DNA from: Bradyrhizobium tropiciagri
Lineage (GTDB): Bacteria; Pseudomonadota; Alphaproteobacteria; Rhizobiales; Xanthobacteraceae
Length of the DNA: 64,000 nucleotides
Direction: 5' to 3'
Assembly (NCBI RefSeq): GCF_018130505.1
Contig: NZ_JAFCKH010000002.1
Span: 558,001-622,000, forward strand
Shown here in pieces: positions 38,231 through 46,407 of the stretch. Position 1 is the first letter of the stretch. The number at the start of each line of letters is the position of its first letter. The notes under the pieces were generated by a model. That model worked only from the letters and a program-made list of their open reading frames with translations. It was not told the DNA's origin and made no database searches. The translations under genes were made by a program, and so were the position numbers.

Positions 38231-38971
38231 TCAGTAGCGCGCGGCCACCGGAGCGCCATAGCCGCCGAAGTTGAAGCGGTAGTTGATGCCGGCCTTCACG
38301 GTGTGCTCGTCATTGTGGAAGCTGCCGAACGGCACCAGCGCGGCGGGGCCGGTGAAGCGGCTGTCGCCGAAGTCGTAGTACTGGTACTCGACCTTGGCCG
38401 ACCAGTTCGGCGCGAACATGTATTCGGCACCGGCGCCGACGGTCCAACCGTTCTGATGGCTGTCGCTGAGCGCGAACGGGATCGCGACGCCGCCGAGCGT
38501 CACGTTCTCGTTGTTGTCGGAGTAGGCGTAGCCGCCCTTCACATAGATCAGGCCCGGACCCCAGGTGTAGCCGACCCGGCCGGTGACCGAGGCGATGCCG
38601 CGCTGGTTGTTGTTGTAGACATAGCCGCCCGGGAAGATCGCGTTGAGCTGGTGGCCACCGAGCCAGGAGTACTGGCCTTCGAGGCCGATCACCCACATCG
38701 GCGACAGCTGCCAGTCATAGCCGGCCTGCACGCCGCCCATGAAGCGGGCGCTCGAATCCGACAGCGCGAGGCCATTGAACGTGTTGCTCCCGGCGAACGC
38801 GCCGCCGAGATGGCCGCCGAGATAGAAGCCGGTCCAGTTGTAGAGCGGCGCGGCGTAAGCAGGCGCGGGCTGCTTGTAATAGGAACGGGCGCCGAGATCG
38901 GCGGCCTCGGCGGTCGCGCCGAACGCAGCGACGGCAGCAATGGCTGCGGTTGCGAGCAGGAACTTCTTCAT
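38231..38971 (-). CDS. Outer-membrane beta-barrel protein (Omp25/RopB-like)
   Basis: A 246-residue exported protein. The signal peptide MKKFLLATAAIAAVAAFGAT ends near AEAA. The mature part has the typical start YNWTGFYLGGHLGGAF, alternating aromatic beta-strands (GGVQAGYDWQLSPMWVIGLE, GWTVGAGAEYMFAPNWSAKV) and a C-terminal strand HTVKAGINYRFNFGG. This is the eight-stranded Omp25/31 family abundant in rhizobial outer membranes. The ATG at 38971 begins the signal peptide; three codons upstream another ATG is possible. Monocistronic, with its own terminator. Confidence 0.9.
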   Translation of the reverse strand: MKKFLLATAAIAAVAAFGATAEAADLGARSYYKQPAPAYAAPLYNWTGFYLGGHLGGAFAGSNTFNGLALSDSSARFMGGVQAGYDWQLSPMWVIGLEGQYSWLGGHQLNAIFPGGYVYNNNQRGIASVTGRVGYTWGPGLIYVKGGYAYSDNNENVTLGGVAIPFALSDSHQNGWTVGAGAEYMFAPNWSAKVEYQYYDFGDSRFTGPAALVPFGSFHNDEHTVKAGINYRFNFGGYGAPVAARY

Positions 38972-39148
38972 CGTAGTCAATCTCCGGACAAGTCCGAGGG
39001 CACCGGACGATGGGCCCTCATGACGCGGAGTTAGACCGCATTTGAATAAAATGCTGTCACGGCGGCCGGCGAGCGGGCCGTTTTGCGGTGAAACGCTTTG
39101 TTGTGCCTAACGAACGCTTAAGGCCGGAGTGCTGACGCAAACCTGCCC

Positions 39149-39469
39149 CTAACCAAGCCGCCGGCGGACGTCCTCGCGGATCTGGTCGCGAAACGCCTGC
39201 CGCCGCGCCGGGCGGTCGTGCACCGGCACGTCGTGGCGGTCGAACACGTCGAACTTCTCGAGGATCGGATAGCGCTCGCTCGCCATCGCCAGCACGCGCA
39301 GCAGTTCGGTGACCTGGGTTGTCGGGCCGGTAACCTCCCACCGACGGATCTTCTCGGCGCCGCCCACGGCCGGCAATCCGCACAGCCTCGCCATGTCGGC
39401 CGGCGTCAGGGGGCGCCCGATCGCTTCGCCGAGGTCGTCGCGCAGTTTTCTCAGTTCTGGGCCGGTCAC
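39149..39469 (-). CDS. Small helical protein, possible XRE-like DNA-binding
   Basis: A 106-residue soluble protein. The N-terminal half TGPELRKLRDDLGEAIGRPL, then TPADMARLCGLP, GAEKIRRWEVTGPTTQVTEL and LRVLAMASER, follows the pattern of a lambda-repressor-like helix-turn-helix (ELRxLR...LA...G...I.RWE..G..P). The C-terminal half is rich in Arg/Asp (VPVHDRPARRQAFRDQIRED). It could be a small regulator; the HTH match is by eye. No operon partner is evident. Confidence 0.65.
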   Translation of the reverse strand: MTGPELRKLRDDLGEAIGRPLTPADMARLCGLPAVGGAEKIRRWEVTGPTTQVTELLRVLAMASERYPILEKFDVFDRHDVPVHDRPARRQAFRDQIREDVRRRLG

Positions 39470-39581
39470 TTGGGTTCAGCTCCGGGGACGGAAAGTGTGA
39501 AGTAGGTCACGTGGCGAGCGCCGGGCCGGGTTTATACGGAGGACATATGGAGGACTTGCGACCCCCAGAAGGGAGACGATC

Positions 39582-39707
39582 ATGCAAGGAATCATTGAAA
39601 GTCTCAGCCCCGACAACGGACAGATCGATTGGAATTGGGTCGGCAGTATGTTCGTGTTCTACGTCGTGCTGACGATCGGCGGGATGGCGGTGCTGATCAC
39701 GCATTGA
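39582..39707 (+). CDS. 41-residue single-span membrane protein
   Basis: A short ORF starting ATG at 39582, with GAAGGGAGACG just upstream as a strong ribosome site. The product MQGIIESLSPDNGQIDWNWV ends in one membrane helix (GSMFVFYVVLTIGGMAVLIT) and a final His. The aromatic-rich juxtamembrane segment and good ribosome site support real coding. It sits alone between the small HTH-like gene and the HxlR regulator. Function unknown; the layout is that of small regulatory or complex-stabilising membrane peptides. Confidence 0.6.
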   Translation: MQGIIESLSPDNGQIDWNWVGSMFVFYVVLTIGGMAVLITH

Positions 39708-39735
39708 GGTGCGGAAGCCACGGACGACCAGCAGT

Positions 39736-40143
39736 TCAAACGTTCAGATCGTGCGATGCGTCGGCCTCTCTTCGTCGAGAGGTCGGCCGTAGTCGTAGTT
39801 CGTCCAGCGCGTCTGCGTTGCGACGCCCCCAATCGTAAAGCATCTCGAGCGGCTCGATGAAGCGAACACCCAGCGGTGTCAATTCGTAATCGACCGCCGG
39901 CGGGATCGTGGGATGATGGTGACGCCTGATGAGGCCGCTGGCTTCCATTTCGCGCAGTGTCTGGGTCATCATCTTCCGGGAGATGCCGGGGATGCTTCGA
40001 TGCAGGACGCCGGCGCGACATCGATCGCCGTGCCGTGCGTGCAGGACGTGCAGAACCATGCTCGTCCATTTGGTTGCGAAAAGATCGAGGATTCGCCGCG
40101 GCGCGCAATCCTCCCGCCAATCATCGTTCGTGTCGTCGTTCAA
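39736..40143 (-). CDS. HxlR-family transcriptional regulator
   Basis: A 135-residue winged-helix regulator. The domain begins WREDCAPRRILDLFATKWTS, where the Cys12-13 region and KWT match the HxlR opening CPV..L.LIGGKW. Recognition helix: GISRKMMTQTLREMEASGLI, then wing YELTPLGVRFIEPLEML. No ATG lies at the right place; a TTG at 40143 gives the family length, whereas the ATG at 40299 would add 52 unlike residues and overlap the divergent gene. It probably controls the neighbouring reductase, possibly in response to reactive electrophiles as other HxlR proteins do. Confidence 0.8.
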   Translation of the reverse strand: MNDDTNDDWREDCAPRRILDLFATKWTSMVLHVLHARHGDRCRAGVLHRSIPGISRKMMTQTLREMEASGLIRRHHHPTIPPAVDYELTPLGVRFIEPLEMLYDWGRRNADALDELRLRPTSRRREADASHDLNV

Positions 40144-40244
40144 GGTGGGAACCTTTCGGTGTCCAGGACCCCATTCGGTGCGTTCTGGTCGGGCTTTCTG
40201 AGCATCACTACGTGTTGCTTCCGGATATAGGCAAGGATCCTGAA

Positions 40245-41306
40245 ATGACACGTAAGGCTCTCGTCGTCGGTGCAAGCGGAATCGCGGGAAGCGCGGCAAT
40301 CTCGGCGCTGCTTGCGGGTGGTTGGGAGGTCATCGGATTGGCGCGTCATCCGCCCCGCCGGCCGGACCTGGTTCCGGTCGCCGTCGACCTTCAGGATCCG
40401 GTTGCCGTCCGGACTGCATTGGCCGATCTCCGTCCAAGTCACGTCTTCTTTACGAGCTGGGTTCGACAAGCAACAGAAGCAGAAAATATAAGAGTGAACG
40501 GGACTATCGTCCGCAACGTGCTCGACGCACTGCGTCCGGCGCGCTCGCTCCGGCACTTTGCGCTCGTCACCGGTCTCAAACACTATTTGGGACCCTTCGA
40601 GTCCTATGGGCAGGGAAAGCTTCCGCAGACGCCGTTTCGCGAGGACCAGCCGCGTCTCGAACTCGCCAATTTCTACTATGCGCAGGAAGACGAGGTCTTT
40701 GCGGCGGCCGAGCGCGACGGATTCTCGTGGTCGGTGCATCGCCCCCATACGATCATCGGCAAGGCGATCGGCAACGCCATGAATATGGGAACGACGCTGG
40801 CGGTTTACGCCAGCATCTGCGGCGCGACCGGCCGCCCTTTCTATTTTCCCGGTTCGCCCACGCAGTGGGAGAGCCTGACCGACATGACGGATGCGCGAAT
40901 TCTCGCTCGCCATCTGATCTGGGCGGCGACCACACCCGCCGCTGAGAACCAGGCCTTCAACGTCGTGAACGGCGACGTCTTCCGCTGGAAGTGGATGTGG
41001 CAGCGGATCGCCGAATGGTTCGGAATTCCAGCCGCGCCGTTCGACGGAACGGTGCGGCCGCTCGAGCAACAGACTGCGGCCGACGCCGGCATCTGGACCA
41101 CAATCGCCGCCGAGCGGCGGCTGATCGAGCCGAACCTCGGTCGATTGGTGTCGCCTTGGCATACCGACGCCGATCTCGGTCGTCCCATCGAGGTGCTGAC
41201 GGACATGTCCAAGAGCCGGGCCCTGGGGTTCACGGACTATGAGGCGACCGACAAGGCATTCTTCGATCTCTTCGCGGAATTGCGACGGGACTCACTGATC
41301 CCGTGA
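40245..41306 (+). CDS. PRISE-type SDR reductase (progesterone 5-beta-reductase/iridoid synthase-like)
   Basis: A 353-residue NADPH-dependent extended SDR. The nucleotide-binding loop is LVVGASGIAGSAAISALLAG. Family signatures are ALVTGLKHYLGPFESYGQGK and NFYYAQEDEVFAAAE, where Lys and Tyr are the expected catalytic pair, then WSVHRPHTIIGKAIGNAMNM. PRISE enzymes reduce enone double bonds; bacterial substrates are mostly unknown. ATG at 40245 with AAGGAT upstream. Divergent from the HxlR regulator with 101 bases between starts, which suggests local control. Confidence 0.87.
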   Translation: MTRKALVVGASGIAGSAAISALLAGGWEVIGLARHPPRRPDLVPVAVDLQDPVAVRTALADLRPSHVFFTSWVRQATEAENIRVNGTIVRNVLDALRPARSLRHFALVTGLKHYLGPFESYGQGKLPQTPFREDQPRLELANFYYAQEDEVFAAAERDGFSWSVHRPHTIIGKAIGNAMNMGTTLAVYASICGATGRPFYFPGSPTQWESLTDMTDARILARHLIWAATTPAAENQAFNVVNGDVFRWKWMWQRIAEWFGIPAAPFDGTVRPLEQQTAADAGIWTTIAAERRLIEPNLGRLVSPWHTDADLGRPIEVLTDMSKSRALGFTDYEATDKAFFDLFAELRRDSLIP

Positions 41307-41405
41307 AATTGCGCTTACAGAGTGCATGTGCGGAGGGGGCGGTCGGTGCGCGAAACGGCGTTCAGCGCCAAAGGTACTGAAAATTCATCCGAAATTCTCG
41401 AGGGA

Positions 41406-41480
41406 TGGTGCTGCCAGACAGGATTGAACTGTCGACCTCTCCATTACCAATGGAGTGCTCTACCACTGAGCTACGGCAGC
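41406..41480 (-). tRNA. tRNA-Thr (anticodon GGU)
   Basis: The reverse strand from 41480 reads GCTGCCGTAGCTCAGTGGTA, then an anticodon stem-loop CTCCA-TTGGTAA-TGGAG with anticodon GGT, a TpsiC arm with GTTCAATC, and acceptor GGCAGCA followed by an encoded CCA. All four stems pair. It lies between the PRISE reductase and a small ORF. The 318 bases between it and 41798 show nothing else. Confidence 0.95.
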
Positions 41481-41798
41481 ATGCCCGGGAAAAATTGAAT
41501 CGGCCCTGAGGGCCCGTCCAAGCGGCCGGTTCTTGCCACAGGCCACCCTTTCGCGCAAGCGAAACAGCGCCCCTGCTGCCCGGGAAATCGGCAGAAATTC
41601 ACGTTCTGCGCCAGTGATTCCGTCGCTTGTGGCCGAATTCCGGCCCGATCGGTTCCGATTGCGCCGGGGAAGTTCCGGATCGCGGGGCCGCCGAATCATG
41701 ATGGCGATGCGCAACCGGTCGATCGGGCAGGGTGCGCCGGCGTGCGCCATTGCTTATGCTGTTCGGCGCACGCAAGACGTGGCGGTTGAGAATTTGGA

Positions 41799-41996
41799 AT
41801 GACGGGCGATCGAGGCAAGAGCGGCGGAGAGGCCGAATCCCACGTGAAGGATTCACGGCAGGACCGGCTGAAGCTGGCCTTGCGCGAAAACCTGAAGCGG
41901 CGGAAATCGCAGGCCCGTGGCCGGGACGATGCGGCAGCTTCCGAATTGCGCGACCCGCCGCCGGACGGCGCGGACGGAGACGAGCCCGGACGCTAG
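41799..41996 (+). CDS. Small Arg/Lys-rich conserved protein
   Basis: A 65-residue soluble protein. The core SRQDRLKLALRENLKRRKSQ is a basic helix typical of short proteins found next to cell-wall or tRNA loci in Rhizobiales, followed by an acidic Pro/Asp tail. There is no signal or membrane segment. The ATG at 41799 is also part of a longer open frame that runs into the next gene, but the start there is at 42035. Function unknown; possibly nucleic-acid or ribosome associated, as inference. Confidence 0.65.
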   Translation: MTGDRGKSGGEAESHVKDSRQDRLKLALRENLKRRKSQARGRDDAAASELRDPPPDGADGDEPGR

Positions 41997-42034
41997 CTGC
42001 TGCGCGTGATGCCGAAGAAAGTGGGGCGCCGAGA

Positions 42035-43729
42035 ATGGCTGCAGACGACACGACGACGATCAACCGGCTCGAGGCGACCGCCTACGCGTTCCCGCGCCAC
42101 GAGCAGACCTTTCCGACCCTGACGGCACTCGAGATCGAGCGCATGCGCCGCTTCGGCGAGCTGCGGCAATACAAGGACGGCGAGGCGCTGTTCGAGACCG
42201 GCAAGCCCGGACCCGGCATGTTCGTGATCCTGTCAGGCCATGTCTCGGTCACCCAGCGCGACGGCCTCGGCCGTGTCACGCCGATCATCGACCAGGGGCC
42301 GGGGCAATTCCTTGCCGAGATCGGCCAGCTCTCGGGGCGCCCCGCGCTGGTCGACGGCCACGCCGAGGGTGAGGTCGAGACATTGCTGCTGCCGCCCGAG
42401 CGGCTGCGTGCGCTGCTGGTCGCCGAGGCCGATCTCGGCGAGCGCATCATGCGCGCGCTGATCCTGCGCCGGGTCAGCCTGATCCAGGGCGGCGCCGGCG
42501 GACCGGTGCTGATCGGCGAGGCCGGTACCATGGCGCGGCTGGAGAATTTTTTGGCGCGCAACGGCCAGCCGCGTCATGTGCTCGATCCCGAGACCGACAA
42601 GGATGCCGCCGATCTCATTGCGCGCTATTCGCCGACCCGCGCCGAGCTGCCGCTGGTGGTCTGTCCGAACGGCACCGTGCTGCGCAATCCGTCGGAGACC
42701 GCGCTGGCAATGGCGCTCGGCATGATCGGCGGCAAGAAGCATGACCGGCTGTACGACGTCGCGGTGGTCGGCAGCGGCCCGGCCGGGCTCGCGACCGCCG
42801 TTTATGCGGCGTCGGAAGGGCTGTCGGTCGCGGTGTTCGATTCCCGCGCCTATGGCGGCCAGGCCGGCGCCAGCATGCGGATCGAGAATTATCTGGGATT
42901 CCCGACCGGCATCACTGGGCAGGCGCTCGCCGGGCGCGCCTTCAACCAGGCGCAGAAGTTCGGCGCCGAGATGCTGATTCCGGTCTCGATCAAATCGCTC
43001 GACTGTACCAAAACCTCCGGCGCGTTCGCGCTCGCCACCGATTGCGGGCACACGATGCTTGCCAAATCGGTGGTGGTCGCGAGCGGCGCGCGCTACCGAA
43101 GGCCTGTGATCGACAATCTCGAAAACTACGAGGGCCGCGGCGTCTGGTACTGGGCCTCGCCGATCGAAGCGCGGCTCTGCGCCGAGCAGGACGTGGTGCT
43201 GGTCGGCGGCGGCAATTCCGCGGGCCAGGCGGCGGTGTACCTGTCGGCGCATGCCCGCAAGGTCATCATGATGATCCGCGGCGGCGGGCTCGGGGCCAGC
43301 ATGTCGCGCTATCTGATCGAGCGCATCGAAGCGACGCCGAACATCGAGCTGATGTTCAACACCGAGGTGGTCGGGCTCGAGGGCGTCGAAACGCTGGAGC
43401 GCGTGCGCTGGAAGAGCCGGCTTGCGCCTGATCAATTCACGATCGACATCCGCAATCTCTTTTTGTTCGTCGGCGCCGACCCGGCCACTTCCTGGCTCGA
43501 CGGCTGTGGCGTGCAGCTCGACCGCGGCGGCTTCGTGCTCACCGGCAGGCCGAGCGGCGATATCGCGCGCCCGGTGCCGCTGCTCGAGACCACGGTGCCC
43601 GGCGTATTCGCCGTCGGCGACGTCCGCTCCGGCTCGGTCAAGCGCGTCGGCGGCGCGATCGGCGAGGGCGCCCAGGTCGTCGCCGCGCTGCATGGCTATC
43701 TTGCGGATGCGGGCAGCCCGTCGCTGTAG
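42035..43729 (+). CDS. Cyclic-nucleotide-domain thioredoxin-reductase-like flavoprotein lacking CxxC
   Basis: A 564-residue fusion. Residues 30-150 form a cNMP-binding-type jelly roll (GPGMFVILSGHVSVTQRDGL, QFLAEIGQLSGRPALVDGHA). Residues 165-230 look like a thioredoxin-fold adaptor (LENFLARNGQPRHVLDPETD, LPLVVCPNGTVLRNPSE). Residues 240-564 are a TrxR-like FAD/NAD(P)H module: VVGSGPAGLATAVYAASEG, GGQAGASMRIENYLGFPTG, VLVGGGNSAGQAAVYLSAHA and VFAVGDVRSGSVKRVGGAIG. At the place of the redox CxxC there is GVWYWASPIEARLC, so the disulfide pair is missing and electrons must leave by another route. The next gene, 92 bases on, encodes a UBP zinc finger, a likely partner. Confidence 0.88.
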   Translation: MAADDTTTINRLEATAYAFPRHEQTFPTLTALEIERMRRFGELRQYKDGEALFETGKPGPGMFVILSGHVSVTQRDGLGRVTPIIDQGPGQFLAEIGQLSGRPALVDGHAEGEVETLLLPPERLRALLVAEADLGERIMRALILRRVSLIQGGAGGPVLIGEAGTMARLENFLARNGQPRHVLDPETDKDAADLIARYSPTRAELPLVVCPNGTVLRNPSETALAMALGMIGGKKHDRLYDVAVVGSGPAGLATAVYAASEGLSVAVFDSRAYGGQAGASMRIENYLGFPTGITGQALAGRAFNQAQKFGAEMLIPVSIKSLDCTKTSGAFALATDCGHTMLAKSVVVASGARYRRPVIDNLENYEGRGVWYWASPIEARLCAEQDVVLVGGGNSAGQAAVYLSAHARKVIMMIRGGGLGASMSRYLIERIEATPNIELMFNTEVVGLEGVETLERVRWKSRLAPDQFTIDIRNLFLFVGADPATSWLDGCGVQLDRGGFVLTGRPSGDIARPVPLLETTVPGVFAVGDVRSGSVKRVGGAIGEGAQVVAALHGYLADAGSPSL

Positions 43730-43820
43730 CCAATAACGAGAGGGTGCAGCTAGATTGCAGCTGATCCCGTCATCCTGACAGATGACGGATTCAACAGGCG
43801 CGCAAGTTGAAAGGCATACA

Positions 43821-44129
43821 ATGTCAAAAGGCTGCACCCACATCGCCGGCATCAAGGACGTGACGCCGAGCGCGCTCGGCTGCGAGGAGTGCCTGAAGAG
43901 CGGCAGCCGTTGGCTGCATCTGCGGATCTGCCGAACCTGCGGCCATGTCGGCTGCTGTGACGATTCCCCCAACAAGCATGCGACTGCGCATTTCCATGCC
44001 ACCGGTCATCCCGTGATCGAAGGCTACGATCCGCCGGAAGGCTGGGGCTGGTGCTATGTCGACGAGGTGCTGTTCGACCTGTCGAAGCGCAAGACGCCGC
44101 ACAACGGGCCGATTCCAAGGTATGATTGA
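43821..44129 (+). CDS. UBP-type (ZnF-UBP) zinc finger protein
   Basis: A 102-residue stand-alone zinc finger of the kind that binds ubiquitin C-termini in eukaryotes. Ligand candidates run in family order: CTHIAGI (Cys5, His7), ALGCEECLKSG (Cys21, Cys24), RICRTCGHVGCCDDSPNKHA (Cys37, Cys40, Cys45/46, His53), then ATAHFHATGHPVI (His57-His63). The WGWCYVDEV tail is typical. Bacteria mostly lack ubiquitin, so the ligand is unknown. Bacterial copies are often beside flavoprotein reductases, as here. ATG at 43821 after a GAAAGGCAT stretch. Confidence 0.88.
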   Translation: MSKGCTHIAGIKDVTPSALGCEECLKSGSRWLHLRICRTCGHVGCCDDSPNKHATAHFHATGHPVIEGYDPPEGWGWCYVDEVLFDLSKRKTPHNGPIPRYD

Positions 44130-44224
44130 TTCAACTTCTCACCGGGTGCATCGGTGGGCGGATGACCTGCAAAATTCTCATCACATGTCGGACATCCTGC
44201 CATCGAAGCATGTAGCAATTTCGT

Positions 44225-44239
44225 GTTACGCATCGTAAC
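44225..44239. promoter_or_regulatory. Palindrome upstream of the 44273 membrane-protein gene
   Basis: GTTACGCATCGTAAC has perfect 6-base arms with a 3-base spacer and ends 33 bases before the start codon. It could be an operator, but no regulator is known for it. Confidence 0.35.
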
Positions 44240-44272
44240 GTCTGCAAGGGTTCTCAACGGGGAGTTCGCGGC

Positions 44273-44773
44273 ATGTCGACGTTGGTGCTTGTCCACGTGA
44301 TCATCAGCCTGATCGCTATCGTCGCCGGCCTGATCGTGATGTTCGGGCTGCTCGGTTCGAAGTCGATGCCCGGGATGACTGCGACCTTCCTGCTGCTCAC
44401 GATCCTGACCAGCGCCACCGGCTTCGTCATCCCGCCGCTGGTGACCGAGAAGCTGCTGCCCTCGCACATCATCGGCGGTCTTTCGCTGGTGCTGCTCGCG
44501 ATCGCCTGCATCGCGCTCTATGTGATGCGGCTCAATGGCATCTGGCGCCCGGTCTACGTCGTCACCGCGATGGTCTCGCTCTATCTCAACGTCTTCGTGC
44601 TGGTGATCCAGAGCTTCCTCAAGGTGCCTGCCCTTGCTGCGCTGGCGCCGGCCGTGGCGCCCAACCCGCCGTCCGGACCGGTGTTCGCCGCCGTGCAGGG
44701 CATCGTGCTGGTGTTCTTCGTCGTGGTGACCATCGGCATCTGGCGCCGCTATAGGCCGATGCGCCTCGCCTGA
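44273..44773 (+). CDS. Four-to-five-helix membrane protein of unknown function
   Basis: A 166-residue integral membrane protein. Hydrophobic stretches are VLVHVIISLIAIVAGLIVMF, MTATFLLLTILTSATGFVIP, IIGGLSLVLLAIACIALYVM, VVTAMVSLYLNVFVLVIQSF and AVQGIVLVFFVVVTIGIWRR. Invariant-looking polar residues are His8 and the Lys/Ser cluster before helix 2. The pattern suggests a small cytochrome-like or permease-like module, but no heme motif is clear. I do not recognise a named family. ATG at 44273 with GGGG upstream. Nearest neighbours are the UBP zinc finger and an alpha/beta hydrolase. Confidence 0.7.
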   Translation: MSTLVLVHVIISLIAIVAGLIVMFGLLGSKSMPGMTATFLLLTILTSATGFVIPPLVTEKLLPSHIIGGLSLVLLAIACIALYVMRLNGIWRPVYVVTAMVSLYLNVFVLVIQSFLKVPALAALAPAVAPNPPSGPVFAAVQGIVLVFFVVVTIGIWRRYRPMRLA

Positions 44774-44908
44774 TCGCGCGCGCCCTCAAGGCGCCGCGTG
44801 GGACACGCGCCGGCGTGAGCCCGGAGCCATGAAATCATTCGATCGAGATTTCGGGTTCGGCACTACGCGTCGCCCGAAATGACGCTTACCCGAGCAAAGG
44901 AGCAAAGC

Positions 44909-45733
44909 ATGCCCACCATCACCACCAAAGACGGCGTCGAGATCTTCTACAAGGATTGGGGCTCGGGCCAGCCGATCGTGTTCAGCCATGGCTGGCCGCT
45001 GTCGTCGGACGATTGGGACACGCAGATGCTGTTCTTCGTCGGGCGCGGCTTTCGCGTCGTCGCCCATGACCGCCGCGGCCACGGCCGTTCCGCCTTGGTC
45101 GCCGACGGCCACGACATGGACCACTATGCGGACGACCTCGCGGCGGTCACCGCGCATCTCGACCTGAAGAATGCTGTCCATGTCGGCCATTCGACCGGCG
45201 GCGGCGAGGTCGTGCGTTACATCGCCCGCCACGGCGAGAGCCGGGTCGCCAAGGCGGCGATCCTCTCCGCGGTGCCGCCCCTGATGGTGCAGACGGCGAA
45301 TAATCCGGGCGGCCTGCCGAAATCGGTGTTCGACGACCTGCAGGCCCAGCTCGCCGCCAGCCGCTCGCAATTCTACCGCGATCTGCCGACCGGCCCGTTC
45401 TACGGCTACAATCGGCCCGGCGCGAAGCCGTCTGAGGCGGTGATCCAGAACTGGTGGCGTCAGGGCATGATGGGCGGCGCCAAGGCGCATTACGACGGCA
45501 TCGTCGCGTTCTCGCAGACCGACTTCACCGAGGACCTCAAGAAGATCACCGTGCCGGTGCTGGTGATGCACGGCGACGACGACCAGATCGTGCCCTACGC
45601 CGATTCCGCCCCGCTCTCGGCCAAGCTTCTGAAGAACGGCACGCTAAAGACCTACAAGGGCTTCCCGCACGGCATGCCGACCACGGAAGCGGAGACGATC
45701 AACGCGGACCTGCTGGCCTTCATCAAGGGGTGA
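44909..45733 (+). CDS. Alpha/beta hydrolase, non-heme chloroperoxidase/arylesterase type
   Basis: A 274-residue hydrolase. The oxyanion [11 protein letters not shown] region is followed by the nucleophile elbow [16 protein letters not shown] (Ser95), the acid in [15 protein letters not shown] and the base in [12 protein letters not shown]. These match cofactor-free haloperoxidases, which are really esterases or perhydrolases. Cytoplasmic, no signal peptide. The ATG at 44909 fits the family start [20 protein letters not shown]; the ten codons upstream are extra. Confidence 0.92.
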   Translation: MPTITTKDGVEIFYKDWGSGQPIVFSHGWPLSSDDWDTQMLFFVGRGFRVVAHDRRGHGRSALVADGHDMDHYADDLAAVTAHLDLKNAVHVGHSTGGGEVVRYIARHGESRVAKAAILSAVPPLMVQTANNPGGLPKSVFDDLQAQLAASRSQFYRDLPTGPFYGYNRPGAKPSEAVIQNWWRQGMMGGAKAHYDGIVAFSQTDFTEDLKKITVPVLVMHGDDDQIVPYADSAPLSAKLLKNGTLKTYKGFPHGMPTTEAETINADLLAFIKG

Positions 45734-45871
45734 GGTGCGGGCTGCCGTATCCGCGAACTTCGCCTCTCCCGCTTGCGGGGGAGGCCGACGCGCTCAGCGG
45801 CCGGGTTCCCTCGGCCGCTTTTCGTCCGGCAGCGTGGTCCCTCCGGCGCCGTCAGGCGTTATAAGTACGTC

Positions 45872-46297
45872 ATGTCCGAGCCCGCTCCCCTCAAGCTGAT
45901 CGCCCTCGACGCCGATGACCTCGCCGTCATCTCCGCCCATGTCCAGGACGCCCGCGTCCAGGCCTGCGACATCGTGTGGCGCCAGAACGAGAAACGCCTC
46001 GTGATCGGCATGAACCGGCTGGACTGGGAGCCCACCCTGTCCGGCGGCACCTGCTCGCGGCGGCTGGTCGCCGCGCTGCGCTTCGACCGGGTGCTGGCCT
46101 GCAAATCGCGCAATATCGACCTTCAGGCCCCCGAAGCCAGCCTGGAACTGCTCGGGATCGAATTTCACGCCTCCGACCCGCCCGGCGGCTGCGCGCTCCT
46201 GATGTTCGGCGAGGGCGCCGCGCTTCGGCTGGATGTCGAGTGCCTGGAGTGCGAATTGACCGACCTGGGGACGGACGAGCTGGGTACGGCGCCATGA
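45872..46297 (+). CDS. DUF2948 family protein
   Basis: A 141-residue cytoplasmic protein with the DUF2948 pattern: LKLIALDADDLAVISAHVQD, then FDRVLACKSRNIDLQ and a C-terminal RLDVECLECELTDLG. The function is unknown. The gene lies just before hisD in many Rhizobiales, as here. The ATG at 45872 agrees with that; the open frame upstream carries a CTCCCGC-type palindrome. A half GTCGTCCCGGC repeat (46301-46329) follows the stop. Confidence 0.88.
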   Translation: MSEPAPLKLIALDADDLAVISAHVQDARVQACDIVWRQNEKRLVIGMNRLDWEPTLSGGTCSRRLVAALRFDRVLACKSRNIDLQAPEASLELLGIEFHASDPPGGCALLMFGEGAALRLDVECLECELTDLGTDELGTAP

Positions 46298-46300
46298 TGC

Positions 46301-46329
46301 CGTCGTCCCGGCTTTCGCCGGGAGGACGG
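46301..46329. repeat. Single half of the GTCGTCCCGGC palindrome family
   Basis: CGTCGTCCCGGCTTTCGCCG followed by GGAGGACGG matches one arm of the pair at 25553-25678. It lies between DUF2948 and hisD and may act as a hairpin. Confidence 0.6.
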
Positions 46330-46407
46330 GCGCCAAGGGTTGACGGCCATAATCCGCCGCGCCATTGAGCAGGGGACCCGATCCCGAATCCCCGTTAGAA
46401 AGCCGCC

